Source: JAJZQZ01 sp963790415 (GTDB lineage Bacteria; Actinomycetota; Thermoleophilia; RBG-16-64-13). From it: 64,000 nucleotides of DNA. The notes under the pieces were generated by a model. The model was not told the DNA's origin. It worked only from the letters and a program-made list of their open reading frames with translations, and searched no databases. Both the position numbers and the translations under genes were made by a program. The stretch covers positions 40,631 to 104,630 of the forward strand of contig CAWBOK010000007.1 of assembly GCA_963790415.1 (NCBI GenBank), in the 5' to 3' direction. Shown here piece after piece: positions 35,654-45,037 of the stretch (position 1 is the stretch's first letter; each line of letters begins with the position of its first letter).

Positions 35654-37330
35654 TCACATAAGGTTCATGAGGGAATACAGCACGAACGCCGCGGTGATCA
35701 CGACGGCTATGACGCAGCACACCGCCACCACCGCAACCACTATCGCCACCTTCTCCCAGGCAGGGGAGCTGTGCGTGACCATCTCGCCGGACGGGGTCGC
35801 GACATGCCCGTGGTGGCCCCCCGAGGTCCCGGAGACGGCCACCTGGTCGGCGGCGCCGGGGGCGGAAGCCGGAGGCGGTGAATACACGGGTTGAGCGACG
35901 GGTGGAACAAACGGTTCAGCGACGGGTGCCGGAGGGGGCACCAGTTGGTCGGGGGACGCAGGCACAACCGCCGGACTCAAGTCTGAGATGTCTCCGGCAC
36001 TCTCCCGCGAAGTCCGGAATCGGCCGACAAGACCGTCCCGCCACTCCTGCAGCTGGGCGGCCCGCCGATCGCCGATCCCCGGCACGTAGGTCTCCGCACC
36101 GTCGGCCCTCCTGAGCACGCACCGTTGGTCCCTCGTCTGCCCGCTCCTCGGGACCACACCCGCGACGTCGTCGGCGGTCACGAACCCCGCCCGCTCCAAC
36201 TCGTAGATTATGGCCGCCCCGAAACCCGGGAGTCCCGCGTCTCGGATCTTGAACCGGGCGAGAGTATCGCCACCCCGCCCCTCCTTGAGCTGCGCGGCGC
36301 GGTGGTCGCCGACGCCCGTGGTCAGAGGATCGCCAGGCTCCATCCAGTCCGGCACACCGCGCTGCCCGTCGCCACCCAAGTCGGTAGCCTGATGGTCCAC
36401 CGTGATGCGGCTCGGCCGGCCGATCGGAGGCAGGGGAAGGACGGCATCGGGGTCGCGACCCAAGATCCAGACGAAGGCGTCGAGCATCTCCTGGAACTTC
36501 GGTTCCGAGATGGCGACCCTCATCGCGCTGATAGCCTCCGACGACTCCGGGTACAGGAAGTCCTTCTTGCGCAGAAGAAGGCATTCATCACCGCCGTCGA
36601 ACCTCGACCACAGCCAGGGCGCGTACGCCAGGGCCACGAGCGACACGTAGATCACCCATGACGAGAAGTCGTCGAGGGACTCGTCGAAGTGCTCGGCGGA
36701 GCGTCGGGGATGCTGATAGTTGGGGTGCCCCACCTCCGGCGCCCGCTCCCCCGCCATCTGCGGCGTGAACATGCAGTCATAGTCCACCAGCTTCAGCCCG
36801 CCCGCGCGGGTGACCAGGATGTTGCCATGTTGCAGATCCCCGTGGGCCAGCCCCGACTGACGGAGGTCGCACATCATGGTGAGGAACGATCCGGCGAGTT
36901 CGTAGATCGTGTCGGGCCGGCCCAGGTTGGCGCCCACATAGGTGTGCAGCTGGGTCCCGTCGACCCACTCCATCTTGATGAGCGGGTACACCGCGCCGCC
37001 CACGCGTACCCCGTCGGGCACGTACTCGAAGCCGACGGTCCAGCGCCCCGCGGTCGCCGGGGCGTCTCCAAGTGCTCCACTGATGAGACGGTAACGCTCG
37101 TGCATCCCCTCGATACTGCGAAGGAAGCAGCGGACAGCGTACTGGCGCAGCAGGCACCGTACATGGAAGACTGCAGCAAAGTTGCCGCTGCTGGCGCGGG
37201 GGAGCCCGTGCCTGTCCAGGACCGGCCTGCCGCCTCTCAGTTCATGGTCGAGGAAGGCCAGGTCCGGGGCCTGCAGAGCATCCCGGTACTCCATGGCCGT
37301 AGGCAGCCGGATGGGCCGGGGACTCGCCAT
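35654..37330 (-). CDS. Ser/Thr kinase-like protein with HhH repeats and C-terminal membrane anchor
   Basis: 558 residues. The kinase part (about 20-290) has FEYVPDGVRV, LIKMEWVDGTQLHTYV, the catalytic loop LAHGDLQHGNILV, metal motif LVDYDCMF (DYD for DFG) and VGHPNYQHPRR. No glycine-rich loop is obvious. Residues about 345-450 carry helix-hairpin-helix-like segments (TGVGDHRAAQLKE, LPGFGAAIIYELERAGF, VPGIGDRRAAQLQEW). A Pro-rich stretch and a C-terminal transmembrane helix (VAIVVAVVAVCCVIAVVITAAFVLY) end the protein. It follows a PP2C and a vWA gene, the TerY-phosphorylation-triad arrangement. The HhH module suggests nucleic-acid contact, odd for a membrane-anchored protein. Confidence 0.85.
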   Translation of the reverse strand: MASPRPIRLPTAMEYRDALQAPDLAFLDHELRGGRPVLDRHGLPRASSGNFAAVFHVRCLLRQYAVRCFLRSIEGMHERYRLISGALGDAPATAGRWTVGFEYVPDGVRVGGAVYPLIKMEWVDGTQLHTYVGANLGRPDTIYELAGSFLTMMCDLRQSGLAHGDLQHGNILVTRAGGLKLVDYDCMFTPQMAGERAPEVGHPNYQHPRRSAEHFDESLDDFSSWVIYVSLVALAYAPWLWSRFDGGDECLLLRKKDFLYPESSEAISAMRVAISEPKFQEMLDAFVWILGRDPDAVLPLPPIGRPSRITVDHQATDLGGDGQRGVPDWMEPGDPLTTGVGDHRAAQLKEGRGGDTLARFKIRDAGLPGFGAAIIYELERAGFVTADDVAGVVPRSGQTRDQRCVLRRADGAETYVPGIGDRRAAQLQEWRDGLVGRFRTSRESAGDISDLSPAVVPASPDQLVPPPAPVAEPFVPPVAQPVYSPPPASAPGAADQVAVSGTSGGHHGHVATPSGEMVTHSSPAWEKVAIVVAVVAVCCVIAVVITAAFVLYSLMNLM

Positions 37331-37342
37331 CCGGGACCGCGA

Positions 37343-38110
37343 CTACACGATCACGCGGACGAAGGCCACGTCGTCGTTGCGCATCCCGTCCTCACACCGA
37401 CTTGCGAGGACGAGATCCTCGAAGGCCGAAGCGGCGGAGATGCCCAAGACGGTCGCCCACTGCCCCGCGCCGCGCTCGTGCGCGCCAAGGAGCCATCTGG
37501 AGAACGCGTCGGATGCGACGATGAAGACGTCCCCGCGCCGCCAGCTCCCTCGACGAGTCAGGAGGGCGGTCGCGCCGCCCTGACCTGCCGAGAGCACGGA
37601 TGCCACAAGGGAAGGTTGATTGCCGAACTCCGACGAATGGGTCAGAGGAAACGACGAGAGCAGTCTCGTCCCCCGGAGATGGAATGCGCACACGTCCCCC
37701 ACCGCCTGCACCGTGTAGCTCCCCCTGCTCAAACCGCGCGGGGTGAACACCGCTCCCAGGAAGGCGGCGAAGGCTCCGCGACGCAGGCCCTCCTCCTCGT
37801 ACCACTTGGGGGGCTCGCCTCTCGCGATGCGACGCTGGATGTAGGTGTCCCGCTTTGCGGCCCACTCCTGCTGGGCGGCGGCAAAGGGAACTGCGGCGGA
37901 GTCCGGTCGCGACCGGCGGCAGAAGGTCTCGACAAGGGTCTCGGCCCACAGCCCCGCCAACATGCTCTCGGTGGCGCCGTCGGCCACCGCTACCCGCACG
38001 GCCTGGCCCCTGCCCTTCTGGCGCCACTGTCTGTGCGCATCCTCACACTCTTCCGGGGAGTTGCCGCCCTTGACCACGCGGAACGCCTGGATGCCGGGCC
38101 ACCAGATCAC
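37343..38110 (-). CDS. PP2C-like Ser/Thr phosphatase of the vWA-phosphatase-kinase triad
   Basis: 255 residues, GTG start. The metal-binding VAVADGATESMLAG corresponds to PP2C motif ADGMGG with changes. Later parts are SYTVQAVGDVCAFHLRGTRLL and the C-terminal RNDDVAFVRV (Asp-Asp metal site). PP2C enzymes remove phosphate from Ser/Thr using Mn/Mg; here it probably opposes the neighbouring kinase. It is 10 bp after the vWA gene and 12 bp before the kinase gene, so the three form one operon. Confidence 0.8.
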   Translation of the reverse strand: MIWWPGIQAFRVVKGGNSPEECEDAHRQWRQKGRGQAVRVAVADGATESMLAGLWAETLVETFCRRSRPDSAAVPFAAAQQEWAAKRDTYIQRRIARGEPPKWYEEEGLRRGAFAAFLGAVFTPRGLSRGSYTVQAVGDVCAFHLRGTRLLSSFPLTHSSEFGNQPSLVASVLSAGQGGATALLTRRGSWRRGDVFIVASDAFSRWLLGAHERGAGQWATVLGISAASAFEDLVLASRCEDGMRNDDVAFVRVIV

Positions 38111-38120
38111 CAGCGACCTC

Positions 38121-38957
38121 TTAACGAAGTTCGGGCGTTCTCGTACCGATGTCCAGGAACTGCACCACCCTGACGCTGTCCGCGTTGTAGGCGAAACCGC
38201 GGGACTCGCTGCCGGCCTGGATGCCCGACTGTGCGGCCGCGGCGCTCATGAGGCCGGGCAGCATGCTGGACATCGAGAACAGGAGCTTGGCGTAGTCGTT
38301 CGGCAGATCGAGGTCCGACGCGGGGAAGGCGGAGATGACGCCGGCCGGATCCGAGCTCACATGCATGTTGAAGAGCAACACACTCCCGTCGTCGGTGCTC
38401 AGCCCACGGATAGCGGCCGCGACCGAGGACGGGTCCCCATCGGTGGACTCCCCATCGGTGATGTGGATGACGATCGGGGGAAAGGAACCTTTGTAGTGGT
38501 CTGTCCATTCGTTGACCAGGTCGCGGACACGGCCAAGGGCCGCGCACATGGGCGTGCCCCCGACCGCAACCGGATCGAGCCACACAGGAAACTTGATAGC
38601 ACGCTCCACCAAGCCACCCGCACCGTCGCTGATGAGCTGCGGCCGCTCCTCGACGCGGGCGGGGTTGTCGGCGACCTGGCTTATGGGCAGAAGATCCTGG
38701 CCGGCCAACTGCATGCCGAGGGCGGACCCTACGCCTTCTCCGTAGCCGATGACGGACACGAAAAAGTAGTCCCGAACCCCCTCCTCCTTGGCGGCCTTGA
38801 GCGACAACTCGGAGAGGAAACGGTTCAGAGTGTCGGCCACGACCTCGGCCTTGCTCTTCTCCTCACCGGCGATGGCATCTTGCATCGACCCCGACTGGTC
38901 AACCACGAACACGATGCACGCTGGGTTGGCTCGGCTGATCTCCGCGGTGTACGTCAC
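38121..38957 (-). CDS. TerY-like von Willebrand factor A protein
   Basis: 278 residues from a GTG with AAGGGGA upstream; the longer frame adds non-homologous residues. Complete MIDAS: FVVDQSGSM (DxSxS), GGTPM (Thr) and HITDGESTDGD (Asp). Cytoplasmic, no signal peptide. TerY-like proteins bind divalent metal and are thought to scaffold the linked phosphatase and kinase in stress or surface signalling complexes. First gene of the triad. Confidence 0.87.
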   Translation of the reverse strand: MTYTAEISRANPACIVFVVDQSGSMQDAIAGEEKSKAEVVADTLNRFLSELSLKAAKEEGVRDYFFVSVIGYGEGVGSALGMQLAGQDLLPISQVADNPARVEERPQLISDGAGGLVERAIKFPVWLDPVAVGGTPMCAALGRVRDLVNEWTDHYKGSFPPIVIHITDGESTDGDPSSVAAAIRGLSTDDGSVLLFNMHVSSDPAGVISAFPASDLDLPNDYAKLLFSMSSMLPGLMSAAAAQSGIQAGSESRGFAYNADSVRVVQFLDIGTRTPELR

Positions 38958-39104
38958 TGCTGTTCCCCTTGTCTCGGTAGTACAGGACGGCCGTGATCGC
39001 GTAGCGCTAGGCTGCGGTCCGTCTATGTAAGCACATCCCCCGCACTCCGAACACGACCGCCGCGGGACGAATCGAGAGCGTCCACATCCTGAATCCGCCT
39101 TCGC

Positions 39105-39113
39105 TGGTATCAT
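39105..39113 (+). promoter_or_regulatory. extended -10 promoter TGG-TATCAT for the toxin-antitoxin pair
   Basis: TGG (39105-39107) plus TATCAT (39108-39113) lies 26 bases before the antitoxin ATG, with a strong AGGAGGT in between. Autorepression by the antitoxin would be expected for this family. Confidence 0.5.
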
Positions 39114-39139
39114 AGACCGTACTCTAGGAGGTACTACAC

Positions 39140-39415
39140 ATGAACCCAGTCCCCACCATCATCCCCATCTCTGACTTGCGCAAAGACGCCGCGGGCGTCA
39201 TCAAGCGCGCGACGCTCTCGCACGAACCGGTGTTCATCACGCAGCGTGGTCGGCCGGCAGCGGTCATGGTGGACGCCCGGACCTATGAGCGTACGCAGCA
39301 CCAGCTCCAGATTCTTGAGCTTCTCGCCCGTGGCACCGCGGAGATCGAGGCCGGCGTGGGTCGTGATATGGACGAGGTGTTCGCCGCCGCAGATGCGCTC
39401 CTGGGCGATATATGA
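39140..39415 (+). CDS. Phd/YefM-type antitoxin
   Basis: 91 residues. PISDLRKDAAGVIKRA, HEPVFITQRGRPAAVMVDARTYE is the Phd/YefM DNA-binding fold; the C-terminal helix (QILELLARGTAEIEAG...DMDEVFAAADALL) would wrap the toxin. ATGA overlap with the toxin gene. Neutralises the toxin and represses the operon. Confidence 0.9.
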   Translation: MNPVPTIIPISDLRKDAAGVIKRATLSHEPVFITQRGRPAAVMVDARTYERTQHQLQILELLARGTAEIEAGVGRDMDEVFAAADALLGDI

Positions 39416-39720
39416 CGTTGCGTATCAGGTTCACACCGTCCGCGGACGCCGAGTTCCTCGCCGTCATCACACATATCGGCGCAGACAGCCCTTCGGCGGC
39501 TGTCGCCTTCAGAGACACCGCGCTGCACACTCTGTCCAGACTGCGCGACTTCCCAGATTCCGGGCGTACCCTGCCGGAGTATCCCGCTCTGCCATTCCGC
39601 GAGGTCGTCGTGGCGCCCTACCGGTTCTTCTATCATGCGAAGATCGATACGGTGTGGATCGTGGCGGTTTGGCATGGCGCGCAACTCCTGCATTCGCCAG
39701 AGGACGTGGGTGGCGGATAA
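39412..39720 (+). CDS. RelE/ParE-family toxin
   Basis: 102 residues. RIRFTPSADAEFLAVITHIG, SPSAAVAFRDTALHTLSRLRDFPDSGRTLPEYP, FREVVVAPYRFFYHAKIDTVWIVAVWHGAQ is the ParE/RelE fold with the conserved Arg and the final His-Gly-x-Arg-like segment (WHGAQ). ParE poisons gyrase and RelE cleaves mRNA; sequence alone favours ParE. Directly coupled to its antitoxin. Confidence 0.88.
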   Translation: MTLRIRFTPSADAEFLAVITHIGADSPSAAVAFRDTALHTLSRLRDFPDSGRTLPEYPALPFREVVVAPYRFFYHAKIDTVWIVAVWHGAQLLHSPEDVGGG

Positions 39721-39871
39721 CAACCGCATCCAGCGGACTGCGCTGCGCCGTTGAATGGGTGTCAAGGTTGATCCACGGGTGCGAGGTGCTGCAATAACTA
39801 CCGACGAACTCAGGGCAGAAGCCCCGGGAGCGGCCGAGGTGGCTCGCCCGGAAACGGAACCCTTCGGCTCG

Positions 39872-40975
39872 CTAGTAGTCCGTCCCCACCGCGGCGTGAC
39901 AGCCAAGGCAGACCCCGTCGATCTGGAACACGTACGTGAAGCCGACGATCAGATCCTGGTCGCGGGACAGGTAGTGGGGGAAGTCGCCCTCGTCGCCGAC
40001 CCTGTGACAGGTGGTGCAACTGGTTCCCAGTGGGCCCTCTAGGGCCGGGATGAGCGTCACCTGGTCAGCCACCTGGGTCGAACCGTCGGTCCCGGTCAGA
40101 TCCTCGGTCATCCGGTGCGACCGGCCGTTCTGGTCCTCATGGAACGCGACCCCGAACTGCGTGTCGTTGGCCGTGATGGTGGAACTCACGCTATCGTGGC
40201 ATCCCCCGGCGCAGGCGGGGAACTGGGCGGAGAACTGGGCCGAGCTGACTATCGGGTTCGATGTCCCGTCCGTGCCGATCCACTGCGTGCCGTCGTGGCA
40301 ATCGAGACAGAAGTCGGTCAGGGTCGTGACCGCAGCCTTGCGCGAACCGTAGCCCCCGTTCACAGCGGTCAGGGACACGACTTCCTTGGCCGGGTCGTTC
40401 TTCAGCATATGCTCGCCGGTGCCGATCGTGTTACCAGCGTGGATCGCGTGACACGAAGGGCAGCCGGCGTAGGGGGTGCCCTGATGGCCGCTGAAGTGTC
40501 CCGATCCCCCCTCGGTGCCCGCGTAGTTCGCCATGGGGTCCGGGGTTAGCGTCGGGTCGCCTTGGTACGGATCGTCGGAATAGTTCGCGATGGGGTCCGC
40601 GGCCGGCCTGAGGCTGCCTTGATACGGGCTACTGCCGGCGAAGGCCCCCGTAAGGTGGCAGAACGTGCAGGAGTCGGCCGCGACGGTACGCAGCAGTGCT
40701 TCGCTCTCGTTGAGCGTCGATCCCGTTTCGTCCAGGCTGCCCGCACCGTGGACGGCGTGGCAGACCTTGCACTTGCCGGTCGTGGTGCTGTAGCCGGAGT
40801 GTGGGGAGTCACCCGTGTGGACGAGGACACTCCCATAGGCAACGAAGCCTTGGGCGCCCGAGGAGTAGGGCCAGTAGCCACCGCTCTTGGTACCCGTCTT
40901 CGCGCAGGCGGAAGAGGCCACCAGCAGCACGATGGCTGCCATGAGCAACGGTAGTGCGATCCTCGATCTCCTCAC
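39872..40975 (-). CDS. secreted multihaem c-type cytochrome (six CXXCH plus one CX3CH)
   Basis: 367 residues from a GTG with GGGAGGG upstream. Signal sequence to about SSACA; SSAC is a weak possible lipobox. Haem sites in order: CKVCH, CTFCH, CPSCH, CLDCH, CAGGCH (three residues between Cys), CTTCH, CLGCH. Several sites are followed by AVH or AIH, and a doubled-CXXCH-type spacing (CHAVHGAG, CHAIHAGN) is visible. Expected to carry electrons outside the membrane in an anaerobic respiratory chain or extracellular transfer. No oxidoreductase partner or maturation genes are in the window. Confidence 0.88.
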   Translation of the reverse strand: MRRSRIALPLLMAAIVLLVASSACAKTGTKSGGYWPYSSGAQGFVAYGSVLVHTGDSPHSGYSTTTGKCKVCHAVHGAGSLDETGSTLNESEALLRTVAADSCTFCHLTGAFAGSSPYQGSLRPAADPIANYSDDPYQGDPTLTPDPMANYAGTEGGSGHFSGHQGTPYAGCPSCHAIHAGNTIGTGEHMLKNDPAKEVVSLTAVNGGYGSRKAAVTTLTDFCLDCHDGTQWIGTDGTSNPIVSSAQFSAQFPACAGGCHDSVSSTITANDTQFGVAFHEDQNGRSHRMTEDLTGTDGSTQVADQVTLIPALEGPLGTSCTTCHRVGDEGDFPHYLSRDQDLIVGFTYVFQIDGVCLGCHAAVGTDY

Positions 40976-41328
40976 TGACTGACCCTCCCTGTCACGGCGC
41001 CCGATATCGCCCAAGCACAAACCAGACCAGAAAAGCATGACGCGACTCTATCAATGTGGACGACGCACCCGCAAGCCCCGAGAGACGAGAAAGAAAGGTT
41101 TGCTCTTAGAATGCAACAAGGCGCATTCAAGCAGGCACAGGCTGCGGGCCTCTGAAGTCGGGCGGAGTCCCCACGGAGACCCCGGGGCTCGGTCGTTGTT
41201 GTGGAGGAGCGTATCTCTATTCGACTCGGTTCGTTCTAAGAACCGTACTCTCCTCTCTCTTCGACCGAGGGCCCTGGTGGCGGGGCCCTCGGTCCGTCCG
41301 CGTAGCAGCTCTGGTCGCTACCACCGAC
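40976..41328. other. intergenic region before the cytochrome gene
   Basis: 353 bases without a supported gene. It should contain the cytochrome promoter, and it holds the hairpin at 41263-41294. Nothing else recognised. Confidence 0.4.
41263..41294 (-). terminator. hairpin terminator of the M28 peptidase gene
   Basis: GACCGAGGGCCC, loop TGGTGGCG, GGGCCCTCGGTC (12-bp stem), 35 bases after the peptidase stop. On the minus strand it is followed by GAAGAGAGAGG rather than a T run, so termination strength is uncertain. Confidence 0.5.
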
Positions 41329-43377
41329 TCACTTCACGGTGCGCAGCTGCGTGTTGACCCAGTCGAGAGTCTTTGACATGTCGTCCAGGCGCTCGTTTAG
41401 CACGTCGATCTCGCTCGCCCGGATGGGAGAGAGGTTCTCGCGCGCCCCGACATAGTCGCCGGCTGCGATCATGGCCACGGCCGGTCTCACATCGGGGATC
41501 GGCGCCATATGGGTGAGGCTATCCCAGTCGACGTTCCAGGTGAGGTTGTTCGACCAGGGCTGATGCATAGAAAGGATCGTGCTGTAAGCCGACGCGCTGA
41601 AGTTCAGCCCATATCCCGTCATCGCGACTCCAGCCAGAGCCGTTCTGGCGGCGGCGGCATCTGCCGGCTCCTGGAGAGCGGCCAGCGCCGCATTGACGCT
41701 CTGGGTGTCCTTCAGGACCTGCGCGTGTGGACACCAGACGCTGCCATCCGCGGCGAAGGCCGTCCAGCTCGACCCGATCCGCTTCACGATCTTCATCAGC
41801 CGCATGTTGGCGGCGTCGGGGTTCTTGATGCGCTCTGAGCGGGCCTGGTATGCGGCGGCCTGCGACTTGAACTCGGCCAGCGCGGCGACCAGACGATCGA
41901 CGCTTGCAGCGTCGGCTCCCGCCGTCTTGAGCGCGGTGCCGTCGACGGTGAGAGCGAGGTGGTCCGCCCGATCCGTCATGTTGTACGGCAGCAACCCCTC
42001 ATCGAACTCGAGGACGACGCGCTGTAGGTACTTGTTAAAGGTGGCCAGCGCATTCCAGTCGACCTTGTCGATCGTGTCGAAATCAGTGTGGTACCACTTG
42101 CTGTAGTACTCGCCGGTACGCTCGCGGAAGTTGAGGCCCGGCACCCCTGCGCAGGCGAACGTCCAGTTGTCGGTGCTGCTGGCCAGAGGCAACATGCGGT
42201 AGCCCGTCGGGTAGCCCGGCTGTGGTGGGACAAGAGCAGGATTCGCCTTTGCCACATCCTCAAGCACCCGTGCGATCTCCGGGTTCGACCGAATCTGGAG
42301 ACCATCCTTCATGCCCGGGCCATCGAGCCCGACGAACGCCGAGGTCGTACCGGCCCACGACGGATGCTGCCTCGTGATCGCATACCAGGAGCCGATGCCG
42401 TAGTCGAAGAGGCTGTTGACGGCCCCCCACTCCTCGCCGGCGGTGAAGAGGACTACGATATCGTGATCCGGCTTGTACTCGGCCATCTTCATGGCCTTGG
42501 CCATCACGACGGCACTGACGCAGCCGGCCGTGTCATCGATAGCCGCGTGCCAGTAGGCGTCGCGGTGAGCACTGACGATAGTCCGCCTGCTCCGATCCTT
42601 GCCCGGTATCGTCGCCACGAGGTTGTAGCCCTTGCCCCCGTTCTGTGCGAGCTTGTACTCCACGTCGTTGACCATCGTCGCGGTCGTCGGACCGGCTGCA
42701 AGCTGCGTCTTCAGCCAAAGGCCATCATTCTCACTCACGTAGACGACCGGAGCGGAGTCGTAGAGATACCAGCTGGGGAGCGTGCCCAGTGCGTCGGGGT
42801 CGGCGTAGAACGCGAGTGACCCGGGGTAACCGCTCGCGCCGCAGAAGATGATGCCCGCCGCGCCCCTCAGGTCGGCTTCGAACCAAGGCAAGGAGAGCCA
42901 GAGGGGGACCGCCTCCTCGTCAATGAGGAGGAGCTTGCCCGAGACGTCCCCAGCCCCGACATAGCCTGTCTCCCAGCCCCTTCCGGCATAGACGACCTCA
43001 CCGGTGACCCCACCGGCAGGCGTCGGCCGCACGCCACCGAAGGTCGAGGCGGACATGACCCTGGAGCCGACGGTGACAGAAGCACCTTTGAACGTCAGCA
43101 CATCGAGCGGAACCGCCTCCAGGGAGACCTTCATGCCGAGCGCGCGGAGCTCCGCCGCGAGGTACTGCGCCCTGTTGTTGTCGGCGGTCGTGCCACCCAT
43201 CGACCAGCCCGCCGGAGACGTTCCCTGGCTGGTCAGGTACTCCATCAGCTCCTGTGGGTAGCCGTCTGCAAAGAGCTTGTCTGTCGCTTGGTCATACGTC
43301 ATCGCCGATGCGGCTTGCGGCAGTAGAATCGCCAAGAACTACACGAGGAAGAGAAGGAATACGCGACGCATTCTCAT
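41329..43377 (-). CDS. secreted M28-family zinc peptidase; in-frame TAG in the signal peptide
   Basis: The natural start seems to be ATG 43377 (AGGGGGTG upstream): MRMRRVFLLFLV, then TAG at 43341-43339, then FLAILLPQAASA. The signal peptide is thus interrupted at codon 13. After it comes a PA-type insert and the M28 catalytic domain with zinc ligands His in VSAHRDAYW, Asp in IDDTAG, Glu-Glu in TAGEEWG, Asp in VGLDGPG and His in YHTDFDT. The remaining frame could begin at TTG 43335, leaving a short hydrophobic leader. M28 enzymes are aminopeptidases or carboxypeptidases. About 680 residues in full. Confidence 0.8.
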
Positions 43378-43467
43378 CAGACACCCCCTGTACTCGATGA
43401 CCTCGTTCTTGAAATGCCCACGGACTTAGCAGACAGGCTCATCCAAGGCAACTGGATCTCACGCCTG

Positions 43468-44436
43468 TCAGTTGCGTTTGAGGATGACACCTTCGTCCCC
43501 CACGACCCACCACTGATCGGGTCCGGCGCAGGCGACGTCGCTGACAGGCATACCGGCTGACTGAGCCGTCCAGGTCGCACCCCCGTCCGAGGTGCTCAGG
43601 AGAGTCCCCTTTTCACCGACGGCTACGCCGTGCTCGGCATCGGCGAAATCGACGCCTTGGAGCAACCTCTCGGTGCCCGACTCCTGCACGTTCCACGTGG
43701 CGCCTCCGTCGGTGATCGCGGCGATATACCCGTGGATGCCCACGGTCCACGCATGATCCGCGTCCACGGCGACCACGGAGCGGAGGTTGAAAGGCCCGGG
43801 CCGTTCGGTCCAGGAGGTCCCGCCGTCAGACGTATACATGCCCCCCGCGTCGCCCACGATCAGGCCGTCGTCGCTGTCGAGGAAGGATGCGCTCCACAGG
43901 CCGCGTGAGGTGCCCGACGGTCGACTGGTCCACACGGCCCCGGCGTCGGTGGTGTGAAGGATGGTGCCCAACTCTCCAACGACCCAGCCTTCGCTGGGGC
44001 TGGGGAACACCACATCTTTCAGATCGGCCGTGGTCGCGGACGCCTGCGGCTTCCAGCTTGCGCCTCCATCCACGGTGTGAAGGATGATGCCTCCATCGCC
44101 GACGACCCAGCCGCTGTCGGCATTCGTGAAGGCTGCCGCGCGCAGTGACACGGTCGTCCCCGACGGCTGGCTCGCCCAGGAGGCTCCGGCGTCGGTCGTG
44201 CGGAGTATGACTCCTCCCTCCCCTACGGTCCACCCGAGACTGCCGTCGAGAAAAGCGACCCCGCGCAGGTTGGCTCGGCTACCAGCTTCCTGGTGCGACC
44301 AGCCTTCAGGCGCTGGTGCAACAGTCGGCGGAGGGGCAGACGAGGAGGGACTCGACAACCCGGTCGTTGTCCCTCCGCAACCGGCAACACCTAGAGCCAG
44401 CAGAGACAACAGGATGAGACCCAGCGTGCGCTTCAT
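43468..44436 (-). CDS. Ycf48/Hcf136-like propeller lipoprotein
   Basis: 322 residues. Signal peptide with lipobox GVAGC, a Ser/Pro/Thr linker, then at least six repeats of about 42 residues each with GWVVGxxGxILHTxDGGxxW (for example GWTVGEGGVILRTTDAGASW, EGWVVGELGTILHTTDAG, GIHGYIAAITDGGATW). Ycf48-type seven-bladed propellers act in protein-complex assembly in phototrophs, but many non-photosynthetic bacteria have surface relatives of unknown role, which is the case here. Confidence 0.85.
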   Translation of the reverse strand: MKRTLGLILLSLLALGVAGCGGTTTGLSSPSSSAPPPTVAPAPEGWSHQEAGSRANLRGVAFLDGSLGWTVGEGGVILRTTDAGASWASQPSGTTVSLRAAAFTNADSGWVVGDGGIILHTVDGGASWKPQASATTADLKDVVFPSPSEGWVVGELGTILHTTDAGAVWTSRPSGTSRGLWSASFLDSDDGLIVGDAGGMYTSDGGTSWTERPGPFNLRSVVAVDADHAWTVGIHGYIAAITDGGATWNVQESGTERLLQGVDFADAEHGVAVGEKGTLLSTSDGGATWTAQSAGMPVSDVACAGPDQWWVVGDEGVILKRN

Positions 44437-45037
44437 AGCTCCCCCTTTGTTCCGATTGCGCAGGGAACCGGTTCTCGCGCCCCACGGCCCCCGCGCTCAC
44501 CTATCGCACGCCGTCATCTTACCGGGGTGAGTTCAAGACTGGTCGAAGATTCATCAAAGAATGAGCGGCCTCGTACCGTGCAAAGGGCCTGGCAGGCTGT
44601 TGAAAAATGACGCTTCGCCATCAGGGCGCGATGGGCGAGCGTGAGACAGGGACGCAGGGAGCGCTCGTAGCAGCGCTACGTGCGCGACCGAGGACGCCGT
44701 ATCGCGCCGGCCAGTGCGTTCTGGTGGCCAAGGCTTCGATTTTCAACAGCCTCCTAGAGCCGGAAGCGCGCAGCGTTCCCTGTTCTACCTTCTGGGAGTG
44801 AGCGCCTTGGGACAGAGCAAGGCGTGGGTGGTCGGCAGGACCGTCTTCCTGGGAACAGGTGGCGTCATTCTGCACAGGTAGCGTACCGGTCTGTCCTGGC
44901 GCAAGAAGTAACGCAAGATGGGAGCACGACGAATGGGTCCGCCTGACCGGCCGGAAAGACCAGCCCTCCCACTTTGAAACGAACTCAAGGGGATGACACG
45001 GTCAGCCGGGCGCCAAGAATGCTGGCGAGGTGGGCTG
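44437..45037. other. intergenic region with 164-bp repeat
   Basis: Contains the repeat copy at 44594-44757. The rest (44437-44593 and 44758-45037) shows no gene, RNA or terminator that I can support; the short frames present lack ribosome sites and domains. Confidence 0.4.
44594..44757 (+). repeat. 164-bp MITE-like repeat, copy 2
   Basis: AGGCTGTTGAAAAATGACG at the left, TTCGATTTTCAACAGCCTCC at the right: inverted ends GGCTGTTGAAAA. The centre has the palindrome GTAGCAGCGCTAC. The length is exactly that of copy 1 and most bases are identical. No transposase gene inside. Confidence 0.85.

Noticed and set aside
44607..44801. 64-66-codon frames shared by the two 164-bp repeats
   Set aside because: They match only because the repeats match; they run past the repeat into unrelated sequence and have no ribosome site.
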